Of a stretch of 64,000 nucleotides of DNA, positions 24,411 to 33,189 are shown piece after piece. This stretch comes from Sphingomonas ginkgonis (GTDB lineage: Bacteria; Pseudomonadota; Alphaproteobacteria; Sphingomonadales; Sphingomonadaceae), in contig NZ_RWJF01000001.1 in assembly GCF_003970925.1 (NCBI RefSeq), positions 614,501 through 678,500 of the forward strand, read 5' to 3'. The translations under genes were made by a program, and so were the position numbers. Positions within the stretch are counted from its first letter, which is position 1; each line of letters begins with the position of its first letter. The notes under the pieces are model-generated. The model saw nothing but the letters and a program-made list of their open reading frames with translations, ran no database searches and was not told where the DNA came from.

Positions 24411-25745
24411 CTAGCGGCTCGCCGCCTTGCCGCCGGTGCCGCCGGCGACCGAGGGCTGCAGCCGCTTGAGCATGTTCAGCGCATAGTCGAGCTGGAAGTC
24501 CTTGACCCCGCGCTTCTCGAGCTCGGCGGCGGTGACGTTGAAGCGCGGATCGACCTTGTCGTCCTGCTCGAGCAGCTTGTCGTCGACCTTGGCCTGGCTC
24601 AGCAGGTGGCGGCGCAAATCGCTCTCGCGAAGCACCTTGCGGTCCTTGTAGTCGGCGTCGCTGAGCTGCGGGACGCTGATGTCGGGATCGATCCCGCCCG
24701 CCTGCACCGAGCGGCCCGACGGCGTGTAGTAGCGCGCCGTGGTCAGCCGCAGCGCGGTCGAGTTGGTGAGCGGCATGACGGTCTGGACCGAGCCCTTGCC
24801 GAAGCTCCGCTCCCCGATGACGATCGCGCGATGCTGGTCCTGCAGCGCGCCGGCGACGATCTCCGCCGCGCTGGCGGTGCCGGCGTCGACCAGCACCACC
24901 ACCGGCAGGCCATGGGCGAGGTCACCCGGCTTGGCGTAGAAGCGGTCGATGTCGTCCTTGGCACGGCCGCGTTCGGAGACGATCTCGCCGCGGTCGAGGA
25001 AGGCATCGCTGACCTCCACCGCCTGGTCGAGCAGCCCGCCCGGGTTGGAGCGGAGGTCGACAACATAGCCGATCGGCTTGCCGCCGGTCGCCTTGTCGAT
25101 CGCGGTCAGCGCGGCCTCGGTCGCGGCGCCGGTTTGCGCCGAGAAGCCGTTGATGTTGAGGTAGCCGATGCCGTCCTTGACCTCCCACTTGACCGGCTTC
25201 AGCTCGATCCGCTCGCGGACCATGCTGACGTCGAACGGCTTGTCGCGGCCGGGGCGGACGATGGTCAGCTTGATCGGCGAGCCGGGCGGCCCGCGCATCT
25301 TGTCGACCGCCTCGTCGAGTTCGAGCCCGTAAAGCAGCTCGCCGTTGATGTGGGTGATGTAGTCGCCCGCCTTGAGGCCGGCGCGGAAGGCGGGGGTGTC
25401 CTCGGTCGGGGTGATGACCTTGACCGTCCCGTCCTCCATCGTGACCGAGAGGCCGAGACCGCCGTAGTTGCCGTCGGTCGTGGTCTTCATGGACTCGAAG
25501 TCGGTGCCCTCCATGTAGCTGGAGTGCGGGTCGAGCGCCGCGAGCATGCCGTCGATCGCGCCCTTGACCAGGACATGGTCGTCGACCTTGTCGACATAGT
25601 TGGCACGGACGCGTTCGAACACGCCCATGAAGGTCTCCAGCTCCTTGTAGGTATCGACGTCGGCGGCGGCGAGCGAGCTGGTCGTCACCGGGACCAGCGC
25701 CAGCGCACCGACCAGCGCGAGGGGAGGGAGAAGCTTGCGAATCAT
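24411..25745 (-). CDS. Carboxyl-terminal processing protease (S41, CtpA type)
   Basis: 444 aa periplasmic serine protease. The signal peptide covers about residues 1-27. A PDZ domain lies at about 90-175 (GNYGGLGLSV, FRAGLKAGDYITHING). The S41 catalytic domain has Ser292 in DAGTASAAE and Lys317 in GERSFGKGSVQ, the Ser/Lys dyad, with YVVDLRSNPGGLL before it. It trims C-termini of envelope proteins, often peptidoglycan hydrolases. It lies directly downstream of the EnvC-like gene, the usual order in alphaproteobacteria. Confidence 0.94.
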   Translation of the reverse strand: MIRKLLPPLALVGALALVPVTTSSLAAADVDTYKELETFMGVFERVRANYVDKVDDHVLVKGAIDGMLAALDPHSSYMEGTDFESMKTTTDGNYGGLGLSVTMEDGTVKVITPTEDTPAFRAGLKAGDYITHINGELLYGLELDEAVDKMRGPPGSPIKLTIVRPGRDKPFDVSMVRERIELKPVKWEVKDGIGYLNINGFSAQTGAATEAALTAIDKATGGKPIGYVVDLRSNPGGLLDQAVEVSDAFLDRGEIVSERGRAKDDIDRFYAKPGDLAHGLPVVVLVDAGTASAAEIVAGALQDQHRAIVIGERSFGKGSVQTVMPLTNSTALRLTTARYYTPSGRSVQAGGIDPDISVPQLSDADYKDRKVLRESDLRRHLLSQAKVDDKLLEQDDKVDPRFNVTAAELEKRGVKDFQLDYALNMLKRLQPSVAGGTGGKAASR

Positions 25746-25781
25746 GCGGACACGGCCTTTCGGCAGGACGGAAGCTCCGGT

Positions 25782-26948
25782 CTAGCCGGATTTGCTCCCC
25801 TTTGACAGCAGCGAGGATGAACCTGCGATGAGGGCAGCGGGCTGCGGTTCGCCCCGGTGGGTGAGCTCGAGCCCGACCGCGCCAAGCGAGCGTCCGAGCG
25901 GCTCGCCGCGGCTGACCGCGGTGCCGACGGCGAGCGGGGTGGCGGCGTTGGTCAGCATCGTCATCCAGCCGCCGCCATGGTCGATGATCACCACCCCCGC
26001 GTAGCGGCGGAACGGGCCGGCGAAGGCGATCCGGCCGTCGGCGGGGACGCTCAGCGCGACTCCGCGGCCGTTGCGGAAAGCGAGCCCGCGCGAGCGCACG
26101 CCATTGGGCGAGACCTCCCCCAGCCCGGCGGTGAGCGGCGCCGCGAGCGGCAGGCTATAGGCGAGTGGGGGCGGGATCGCGGGATCCGGCCGGCCCGGAC
26201 GAGGCGGCGCCTCGGCCAGGGGAGCGAGCGCCGCCGCGAGCGCCCAGGCGCTTCTCTGGGCTGCGGCCGATCCGGCGAGCAGCCCGGCCTCCTCCCCGCT
26301 GGCGAGCGCGACGTCGCCGGCGCCGAGCGCGGCCGCCCCGAGCCGGGCAGAGCGGGCGGTCGCCTGCCGCTCGAGCCCGGCGAGCCGCTGCTGCTGGGCG
26401 CGGAGGGCCTGCTGCCCGGCGGCAAGCTCGGCGCGGGCGGCGTCGGCGCCCCGGCGGAGGCGGCGCACGGCGTCGAGCTCGGCGCGCAGGCCGGCGGTGC
26501 GGGCGCGGATCACCGGGAGCGTCGTTCCGAGCAGCGCGCGGACCCGGACATAGTCGTCGACGCTGCCGCGGTCGGCGAGCGCGAGCAGCGGGGGCCTCCG
26601 GCTCATCTGCGCCAGTCCGGCGAGGAGGGCGGAGGCGGGGCGCTGCTGCTCGGCGAGCGCGCGGGTGCGGGCCTCGATCGCCGCGGAGAGCGTCCGGGCG
26701 CGCAGGTCGGCGGCGCTGATCCGCGCCTCGGCCGCGGCGATCTCGGCCGCCGCCGCCTGCTGCTCGCCGCGCAGCCGGGCGGCCTCGTCGCCGGCGCGGT
26801 CGGCCTCGGCCTCGAGCCGGCGCGCCTCGGCCGCGGCCTCGGCCGCCTCGCGCAGCGCGCCCGCGACCGGGTCGGCGCCCGCCACCGGCGCGCTCGCAGC
26901 CGCGGCGAGCGCGGGGGCAAGGACCAGCAGGGAAGCGAGCAGCCGCAC
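25782..26948 (-). CDS. EnvC-like murein hydrolase activator with degenerate LytM domain
   Basis: 388 aa. The signal peptide (MRLLASLLVLAPALAAA) is followed by alanine/arginine-rich coiled coils (about 30-110 and 145-205) and a LytM/M23 domain (about 270-370). The zinc site is broken: the first His of the HxxxD motif is replaced in SRGLAFRNG, and the HxH motif is lost where YxH should follow IDHGGGW. It is therefore more likely an amidase activator like E. coli EnvC than an enzyme. A GTG start with upstream AAGG is used, as no closer ATG exists. It sits 4 bp after rlmH and 36 bp before ctpA. Confidence 0.85.
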   Translation of the reverse strand: MRLLASLLVLAPALAAAASAPVAGADPVAGALREAAEAAAEARRLEAEADRAGDEAARLRGEQQAAAAEIAAAEARISAADLRARTLSAAIEARTRALAEQQRPASALLAGLAQMSRRPPLLALADRGSVDDYVRVRALLGTTLPVIRARTAGLRAELDAVRRLRRGADAARAELAAGQQALRAQQQRLAGLERQATARSARLGAAALGAGDVALASGEEAGLLAGSAAAQRSAWALAAALAPLAEAPPRPGRPDPAIPPPLAYSLPLAAPLTAGLGEVSPNGVRSRGLAFRNGRGVALSVPADGRIAFAGPFRRYAGVVIIDHGGGWMTMLTNAATPLAVGTAVSRGEPLGRSLGAVGLELTHRGEPQPAALIAGSSSLLSKGSKSG

Positions 26949-26952
26949 CCGC

Positions 26953-27375
26953 TCAACCTTCCCGATGATAGGGGTGGTTGGCAAGGATGGCGGTGGCGCG
27001 GAACAGCTGCTCGGCGAGCATGGCGCGGACGAGCAGGTGCGGCCAGGTCGCGGCGCCGAAGCCCAGCAGCAGGTCGGCACCGGCGCGGCCGTCGTCACCC
27101 AGCCCGTCGTGCGCGCCGATCAGGAAACGCGCCTCGCGCTTGCCGCCGTCGCGCCACGCCTCGAGCTTGCGGGCGAGCGCGGTGGAGGCGAGCGACGGGC
27201 CGCGTTCGTCGAGCGCGATAGTGACGCTGCCGGGGGCCAGCGGCGGGATGGTGCCGCCCCGTTCCGGAAGCTCGGTGAGCTTCACCGGCCAGGCGATCCG
27301 CTTCAGGTAGCGGTTGACCAGCTCGGCTTCCGGCGAGCGGCCGATCTTTCCGCGCGCGACGATGTGGAGGAGCAT
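26953..27375 (-). CDS. rlmH: 23S rRNA (pseudouridine1915-N3)-methyltransferase RlmH
   Basis: 140 aa SPOUT-fold methyltransferase that methylates pseudouridine 1915 of 23S rRNA in assembled ribosomes. The family pattern is intact: LLHIVARGKIGRSPEAELVNRYLKRI (split here, N-terminus), IALDERGPSLAS, FLIGAHDGLG (GGxxG-like SAM loop) and the C-terminal knot LVRAMLAEQLFRATAILANHPYHRE, which ends in the conserved HPYHR. It starts right after the beta-lactamase-like stop with no gap. Confidence 0.95.
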   Translation of the reverse strand: MLLHIVARGKIGRSPEAELVNRYLKRIAWPVKLTELPERGGTIPPLAPGSVTIALDERGPSLASTALARKLEAWRDGGKREARFLIGAHDGLGDDGRAGADLLLGFGAATWPHLLVRAMLAEQLFRATAILANHPYHREG

Positions 27376-28362
27376 CTACCAGCCCGGCGCGGCAGCGATC
27401 GCGCGGGCGGCGGCGGCGATCAGCGCGGCGCGCGCCTTGCCGTCGGACGCCGGCCCGCTGGCCAGCACCGCGATGGCGATCCGCCGGCCCCCGGGCAGGG
27501 TCGCGATCCCGACGTCGTCGGTAACTCCGCGAAGCGAACCGGTCTTGTGCGCGAGCCGGGCTCCGGCGGGGAGCCCGGCGGCGATCCGGTCGGGTCCTGT
27601 GCGGGTGCGGCCGAGCACGTCGAGCAGCCAGGCGCGGCTGGCGGGCCGGAGCAGCTCGCCGCGGTCGATCCGCGCGAGCAGCCGGGCCATGCCGAGCGCG
27701 CTGCCCTGGTCGCGAGGGTCGGCGGCGAAGCGCGCGGCGGCCGAGTCCATCTGTGCAGGGGCGAGCGCGGGCAACGCGTCGGCGGCGACCAGCGCCTCGG
27801 CGTCGCTCCGCCCGGCGAGGCGGGGAAGGCCGATGTTGTCGAGCAGGATGCCGCCGATGTCGCGGTCGACGCGAACTCCGGCGACGCCGTGCGCGGTCGC
27901 CCAGCGCTGCACCGCCGCCGGCCCGCCGACCGCCGCGAACATCTGGTCGGCGGCGCTGTTGTCGCTCTGGGTGAGCATCGCCTCGATCCAGTTGGCGGCG
28001 GACAGGGTGACGCCGGGATGGGCGAGGACGGTCATCAGCCCGTCATGGTGCCGCCAGCGCTCGTCGAAGGGGATCGGCTCGGCGAGCGAGCGCCGGCCCT
28101 GGTCCACCGCGTCGAGGTAGGTGGCGGCAACCAGCAGCTTGACGGTGCTGGCGAGCGGAAAGGGGCGGTCGCCGTCGACGCTGATCTCGCGGCCGGTCGC
28201 GAGGTCGATCGCGGCGATCCCGGCGCCGCCCGGCTGGGCGACCGCGAGAGCCCGCAGCTGGGCCTGGAGATCGGCGGGGGTCGCGACCGGCGCCGGCGAC
28301 TGCGCCGCGACCGGAGGAGCGACGAGGCCCGCGGCGGCGAGCGCGAGCAGGAACCGGCGCAT
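27376..28362 (-). CDS. Class A beta-lactamase-fold serine hydrolase (possibly not a beta-lactamase)
   Basis: 328 aa with a signal peptide ending near AAQS (residue 21). Three of the class A motifs are intact: STVK (72-75), SDN (133-135) and KTG (273-275). The fourth is not. Where TEM-type enzymes have RxDRWExELN, this protein has RVDRDIGGIL, so the general-base Glu166 appears replaced. About 50 residues then separate this from DPRDQGSALGMARLL, where TEM has fewer than ten. It could be a DD-peptidase-like or other serine hydrolase rather than a resistance enzyme. It lies between rsfS and rlmH, 5 bp after rsfS. Confidence 0.82.
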   Translation of the reverse strand: MRRFLLALAAAGLVAPPVAAQSPAPVATPADLQAQLRALAVAQPGGAGIAAIDLATGREISVDGDRPFPLASTVKLLVAATYLDAVDQGRRSLAEPIPFDERWRHHDGLMTVLAHPGVTLSAANWIEAMLTQSDNSAADQMFAAVGGPAAVQRWATAHGVAGVRVDRDIGGILLDNIGLPRLAGRSDAEALVAADALPALAPAQMDSAAARFAADPRDQGSALGMARLLARIDRGELLRPASRAWLLDVLGRTRTGPDRIAAGLPAGARLAHKTGSLRGVTDDVGIATLPGGRRIAIAVLASGPASDGKARAALIAAAARAIAAAPGW

Positions 28363-28367
28363 CGCGC

Positions 28368-28775
28368 TCAGGCGACCGGCGCCGCCGTCTTGGGCTGCTC
28401 GTCCCCGAACGCCCACATGCGCTCGAGATTGTAGAAGGTGCGGACCTCGGGGCGGAACAGGTGGACGATCACGTCGTCCGCGTCGAGCAGCACCCAGTCG
28501 GCGGTCGGCAGGCCCTCGATCCGCACCGGGCGGCCGAAGTCCTGCTTGATCCGCTCGGCGAGCTTGGTCGCCATCGAGGCGACCTGGCGGGTCGAGCGAC
28601 CCGAGGCGATCACCATATGGTCGGCGATGGTCGACTTGCCCGCGAGCGGGATCGACACGACGTCCTGCGCCTGATCGTCATCAAGGGAACGCAGCACCAG
28701 CGCATGAAGCGCGTCGACGTCGACGGGTGAAGACGACTGCTGATGGTCGGCAGCGTCAGGGCGTTCGTCGGGCAA
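28368..28775 (-). CDS. rsfS: Ribosomal silencing factor RsfS
   Basis: 135 aa Iojap-family protein that binds L14 (uL14) and blocks subunit joining in starvation. The core runs from VDALHALVLRSLDDDQAQDVV to VRTFYNLERMW, including WVLLDADDVIVHLFRP. I chose TTG at 28775 because AGGAG lies 5 bases upstream. An ATG at 28811 would add 12 residues and overlap nadD by 56 bp but has no ribosome site. The overlap with nadD is then 20 bp. The C-terminal QPKTAAPVA tail is extra. Confidence 0.9.
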   Translation of the reverse strand: MPDERPDAADHQQSSSPVDVDALHALVLRSLDDDQAQDVVSIPLAGKSTIADHMVIASGRSTRQVASMATKLAERIKQDFGRPVRIEGLPTADWVLLDADDVIVHLFRPEVRTFYNLERMWAFGDEQPKTAAPVA

Positions 28776-29415
28776 GTTTTCTCCTGGTCGCAGGGGCAAG
28801 TGGCGATTCATCCCGCCGATGTGGGGAGAGGAAGCGTCGGTGCCAGTGGGGGTCGGCCTCGCGGAGGCGCGTCGCGGACATCGGGTCGGGTGGCAGGCGA
28901 AGAAAGAAAATCGCCGGTGCGCTCCAACGCGTCCAGTTCCGTGCCTGGCTGCCGGGCCGGACGAAGCGCCGGAGCCAGCCCATCGCGCGGGCCGCGCGGG
29001 CATCGTCATCATAACCGGGGCGCGAAACGACCGCAATCGGCAGCATGTTCGCGATCCGCCGCCAGTCCTTCCAGCGGTGGAATTGTGGCAGGATGTCCTC
29101 ACCCATCAGCCACACGAAGCGGGTGCGGGGATGGCGGGCGAGCAGCTTGCGGAGCGTGTCGACGGTGTAGCGGGTGCCGAGCCGCGCCTCGATGTCGCTG
29201 ACCCGAATGGGCGCGCGCCGCGCCATCGCCCGGGCCGAGGCGAGCCGCGCGGCGAACGGCGCCATGTCGCGCGCGCCATCCTTGAGCGGGTTGCCCGGCG
29301 AGACCAGCCACCAGACCTCGTCCAGCCCGAGCGCGCGAATGGCGTTGAGGCTCAGGCGGCGGTGCGCGCGGTGCGCGGGGTTGAAGGATCCGCCGAGAAG
29401 TCCGACCCGCTTCAT
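28756..29415 (-). CDS. nadD: Nicotinate-nucleotide adenylyltransferase
   Basis: 219 aa cytosolic enzyme that transfers AMP to nicotinate mononucleotide, giving deamido-NAD. The nucleotidyltransferase signature GLLGGSFNPAHRAH starts at residue 5, with FVWLMGEDIL and the second motif MSATRLR (usually ISSTxIR) near the C-terminus. It is the first gene of the operon nadD-rsfS-bla-like-rlmH-envC-ctpA-dsbB-coq7. About 60 bp separate its ATG from that of the divergent DUF3667 gene. The C-terminal extension is Arg-rich and overlaps rsfS. Confidence 0.93.
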   Translation of the reverse strand: MKRVGLLGGSFNPAHRAHRRLSLNAIRALGLDEVWWLVSPGNPLKDGARDMAPFAARLASARAMARRAPIRVSDIEARLGTRYTVDTLRKLLARHPRTRFVWLMGEDILPQFHRWKDWRRIANMLPIAVVSRPGYDDDARAARAMGWLRRFVRPGSQARNWTRWSAPAIFFLRLPPDPMSATRLREADPHWHRRFLSPHRRDESPLAPATRRKLARRTP

Positions 29416-29478
29416 CGGCCGGCCGCTAGCATGGCCGCTCCCCCGCGCCTAATGTGCGCTGCAAAGGGGAGCGTAAAC

Positions 29479-30510
29479 ATGGGCAATGCGGAGGCTATCG
29501 CGGACGCGATGACGGGCGGCGTGCTGGCGGGCGCGGTGGAGCCGGCGGCGGGAAGCGACGGGCATACGCACGAGCAGGCCTGCCTCAACTGCGGAACGAC
29601 GCTGATCGGCAGCCATTGCCATCGCTGCGGCCAGGCGGCGCATGTCCACCGCACCCTCTCGGCCTTCTTCCACGATCTGCTGCACGGGGTGTTCCACTTC
29701 GAGGGCAAGATCTGGCGCACCATCCCGCTGCTGGCATGGAAGCCAGGCGAGCTCACCCGCCGCTACATCGACGGGCAGCGCGCCAGCTTCGTCTCGCCGA
29801 TCGCGCTGTTCCTCTTCTTCGTCTTCCTGATGTTCGCGACGGTGAGCTCGCTGGCCCACTTCAGCACGACGGATCAGGTCAAGCGCGGGATGCTCGAGGA
29901 TGCCGCGAAGACCGAGCGGCAGATCGCCGACACGCAGAAGGAGCGGGCGGCGGCCATCGCGGCGCACCGCCCGACCGCGGCGATCGACGCCCGGATCAAG
30001 GAGCTGGAGGGCGACGCCCGGCTTAGCCGGTCGATCGGCGAGAAGGGCGTGGTGGCCGGGGCGGCGACGCGGGCGGCGGACGACGTGCCCGAGTTCCTCC
30101 GCGAGCCGCTCGCCAAGGTGTCGGACAACCCGGCGCTGTTCTTCTACAAGCTCAAGTCGAGCGCCTATAAATATAGCTGGGCGCTGATCCCCATCTCGGT
30201 CCCGTTCCTGTGGCTGCTGTTCCCGTTCAGCCGCCGCTTCCGGCTCTACGATCACACGGTCTTCGTCACCTACTCGCTCTGCTTCATGAGCCTGCTGGCG
30301 ACCCTCGCGACGCTGTGGAACGCGAGCGGGATCGGCGGCGCGGGGCTGCTGGTCTTCGCTCCGCCGGTCCACATGTACCGGCAGCTGCGCGGCGCCTATT
30401 CGCTCGGCTGGTTCGGCGCGCTGTGGCGGACGGCGGTGCTGACCGTCGTCGCCGGCATGGCGATGGTGCTGTTCGTCGTCGCGCTCGTCGGCCTCGGCCT
30501 GTTCGACTAG
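29479..30510 (+). CDS. DUF3667 family membrane protein with N-terminal zinc ribbon
   Basis: 343 aa. A C-x2-C/C-x2-C zinc ribbon (CLNCGTTLIGSHCHRCGQ) lies at about 34-51. HxTLSAFFHDLLHG and FEGKIWRTIPLL are typical of DUF3667, followed by LTRRYIDGQR. Transmembrane segments occur near 110-130 and in the last 120 residues, with a charged helical region (about 135-190) between. Its role is unknown. GGGGAG lies 9 bases before the ATG. The stop shares CTAG with pepN on the other strand. Confidence 0.88.
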   Translation: MGNAEAIADAMTGGVLAGAVEPAAGSDGHTHEQACLNCGTTLIGSHCHRCGQAAHVHRTLSAFFHDLLHGVFHFEGKIWRTIPLLAWKPGELTRRYIDGQRASFVSPIALFLFFVFLMFATVSSLAHFSTTDQVKRGMLEDAAKTERQIADTQKERAAAIAAHRPTAAIDARIKELEGDARLSRSIGEKGVVAGAATRAADDVPEFLREPLAKVSDNPALFFYKLKSSAYKYSWALIPISVPFLWLLFPFSRRFRLYDHTVFVTYSLCFMSLLATLATLWNASGIGGAGLLVFAPPVHMYRQLRGAYSLGWFGALWRTAVLTVVAGMAMVLFVVALVGLGLFD

Positions 30511-33095
30511 GCGAGGCTCTTCGACACCTGCTCGAGCACGTCCTTGCTGAGGGACGGCTCGGCCATGATCCGCTCCAGCGCCGCGCGCATCTTCTCCGAG
30601 CGCACCGGCTCGTAGCGCTTCCAGCGACCGAGCGGGGCGACGAACCGGGCGGCGGTCTGCGGGTTCACCCGGTCCACCGCGACGATCATCCGCGCCAGCC
30701 AGTCGTAGCCGCGTCCGTCGGCGCGGTGGAAGGCGAACGGGCTCATTGCGTAGGCGCCGGCCAGCGAGCGCACCCGGTTGGGGTTGGCGAGGTTGAAGTC
30801 GGGATGCTTCTCGAGCGCCTCGACCGCGTCGAGGGTTTCCGCCCGCGGCGCGCTCGCCTGCAGCGAGAACCATTTGTCGATGACCAGCGGGTCGCCCGCG
30901 AAGCGGCGGTAGAAGGCGTCGAGCGCCTCGTCCCACGCGTCGCCGCCGACGGTGCCGAGCGCCATCATCGCCGCCTGGCGATCGCTCATGGTGCGCGCCT
31001 CGGCGAACTGGCGGCGGGCCAGCTCGGTCCCGCGCTCCGGGTTGCCCGCGGCGATCAGGCCGAGGGTCGCCGCGCGCAGGCGACGCTGCCCCTTGGCAAG
31101 CGAGTCGAGGCTGTCGGGATCGGCTGCCGCGCCGGCGTAGGCCGCCTCCAGATCGTCGGCCAGCGCCTCGCCGATGGCGACCCGGAACGCCTCGCGCGCG
31201 GCGTGGATCGCGGCGGGATCGACCGGATCGACCTTCTCCGCCAGCTCGGCCTCGGTCGGGAGCGAGATGGCGAGCGCCTTGAAGGCGGGATCGAGCGCGT
31301 TGCTGGCGAGCGTCGAGCGGATCGCGGCGACGGTGGCGCCGGTCTCGACCGCGCCGCCATAAATCGCGGCGAGCAGGTCGCGGCTCATCAGCTCCTGCAT
31401 CGCCTCGAATCGCGCGAACGGGTCCTGGTCACTGACGGCCAGCGCCTCGATCTCGCCCGCGCGGCGCTCAGCGGTGACGATGACCGGCGCGGAAAAGCCG
31501 CGGTTGATGGAGAGGAAGGCGGGCTCGCCGACGTCGTCGAAGCGCACCGAGGACTGTTCGCCGTCGAGCAGGATGAGCCGCTCGGTCGCGAGCTCTGCAC
31601 CGCTCCGCTCGCCGATCAGCGCGACCCGCAGCGGGATCAGCATCGGCTTCTTGTCGGTCTGCCCGGGGGTCGCCGGAACCGTCTGGGCGAGATGCAGGGT
31701 CGCGCCGGCGCCATCCTGCTCGAGCCGGGCAAGGACCCGGGGCGTGCCGGCCTGCGAGTACCACAGGCGGAACTGCCGAAGGTCGGCGCCGCTCGCGTCC
31801 TCCATCGCCCGGACGAAATCCTCGCAGGTCACCGCCTGCCCGTCGTGCCGCTCGAAATAGAGATCGGACCCGGCGCGGAACGCCTCGGGCCCGAGGATGG
31901 TGTGCATCATCCGGATCAGCTCGGCGCCCTTGTTGTAGACGGTCGCCGTGTAGAAGTTGCTGATCTCGATGTAGCTGTCGGGGCGCACCGGGTGGGCGAG
32001 CGGGCCGGCGTCCTCGGGGAACTGGCCGGCGCGGAGTGACTTCACCTGCTCGATCCGCTCGACCGCGGCGGAGCCGATGGCGGCGGAGAAGCCCTGGTCG
32101 CGGAAGACGGTGAAGCCTTCCTTGAGGCTCAATTGGAACCAGTCGCGGCAGGTAACCCGGTCGCCCGACCAGTTGTGGAAATATTCGTGCGCGACGACCG
32201 TCGCGATCGCGTCATAATCGGCATCGCTCGCCGTCTCGGGCGCGGCGAGGATGTAGCGCGAGTTGAAGATGTTGAGGCCCTTGTTCTCCATCGCTCCGAA
32301 GTTGAAGTCATCGACCGCGACGATGTTGAAGCGGTCGAGGTCATATTCGCGGCCGTAGGTCTCCTCGTCCCACCGCATCGACTGCTTGAGCGATTCCATC
32401 GCATGGTCGGTGCGCGGCAGGTCGCCCTCGCGAACCCAGATGCCGAGCTCGACGCTGCGTCCGCTCATGGTGGTGAAGGGGTCGCTGTTGACCGCGAGGT
32501 CGCCGGCGACCAGCGCGAAGAGGTAGCTCGGCTTGGGGAAGGGATCCTCCCATACCGCCCAGTGCGAGCCGTCCTCGCCGTCGCCGGTCTCGACCGGGTT
32601 GCCGTTGGCGAGCAGCACCGGGAAGCGCGCCTTGTCGGCGCTCATCCGCACCCGGTAGCGCGACAGCACGTCCGGGCGGTCGGGAAAGAAGGTGATGCGG
32701 CGGAAGCCCTCCGCCTCGCACTGGGTGCAGAGCAGCCCGCCCGAGGCGTAGAGCCCCATCAGCTTGCTGTTCCGGTCGGGCGCGAGCGCGACGCGGGTCT
32801 CGACGACGGCGGCGTTCTCGGAAAGTTCGACCACCAGGGTCGCGCCGTCCATGGTCCAGCGCGCCTCGGCGCCGTCGACCAGCACCGCCAGCGGGACGAT
32901 CTCGTCGCCGTCGAGCCGGAGCGGCCGGTCGTGCTCGCCATTCCGCTCGACGCTGAGCCGGGCGGTGACCAGCGTCTTCTCCGCCGCGAGGTCGAAGTCG
33001 AGCTCGATGGCGGGCACCAGCCAGTCGGGCGCGCGATAATCCTCCCGGCGGATCTCCTGGGGGACGACGGGCGGCGCGGTACGGGCATCGAGCAT
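30507..33095 (-). CDS. pepN: Aminopeptidase N (M1)
   Basis: 862 aa, the usual bacterial PepN length. It is a broad-specificity zinc aminopeptidase of the cytosol. GAMEN is at 267-271 and the zinc site HEYFH at 303-307 with Glu326 in LKEGF (HExxH-x18-E). An N-terminal beta-saddle precedes, and the C-terminal helical superhelix occupies about 540-862. The ATG at 33095 is chosen as the start of the conserved N-terminus; the frame is open further upstream. It is divergent from the M48 protease gene, 94 bp apart. Confidence 0.95.
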   Translation of the reverse strand: MLDARTAPPVVPQEIRREDYRAPDWLVPAIELDFDLAAEKTLVTARLSVERNGEHDRPLRLDGDEIVPLAVLVDGAEARWTMDGATLVVELSENAAVVETRVALAPDRNSKLMGLYASGGLLCTQCEAEGFRRITFFPDRPDVLSRYRVRMSADKARFPVLLANGNPVETGDGEDGSHWAVWEDPFPKPSYLFALVAGDLAVNSDPFTTMSGRSVELGIWVREGDLPRTDHAMESLKQSMRWDEETYGREYDLDRFNIVAVDDFNFGAMENKGLNIFNSRYILAAPETASDADYDAIATVVAHEYFHNWSGDRVTCRDWFQLSLKEGFTVFRDQGFSAAIGSAAVERIEQVKSLRAGQFPEDAGPLAHPVRPDSYIEISNFYTATVYNKGAELIRMMHTILGPEAFRAGSDLYFERHDGQAVTCEDFVRAMEDASGADLRQFRLWYSQAGTPRVLARLEQDGAGATLHLAQTVPATPGQTDKKPMLIPLRVALIGERSGAELATERLILLDGEQSSVRFDDVGEPAFLSINRGFSAPVIVTAERRAGEIEALAVSDQDPFARFEAMQELMSRDLLAAIYGGAVETGATVAAIRSTLASNALDPAFKALAISLPTEAELAEKVDPVDPAAIHAAREAFRVAIGEALADDLEAAYAGAAADPDSLDSLAKGQRRLRAATLGLIAAGNPERGTELARRQFAEARTMSDRQAAMMALGTVGGDAWDEALDAFYRRFAGDPLVIDKWFSLQASAPRAETLDAVEALEKHPDFNLANPNRVRSLAGAYAMSPFAFHRADGRGYDWLARMIVAVDRVNPQTAARFVAPLGRWKRYEPVRSEKMRAALERIMAEPSLSKDVLEQVSKSLA

Positions 33096-33189
33096 GGGCA
33101 CGGACTTAGGGAGCCGCCCGCGGGGGCGCAACCGAGCCGCTTGCGCGCTCCGGTCCTCGTCGCGATACAGCCAGCGGGGAGGATCGAGC

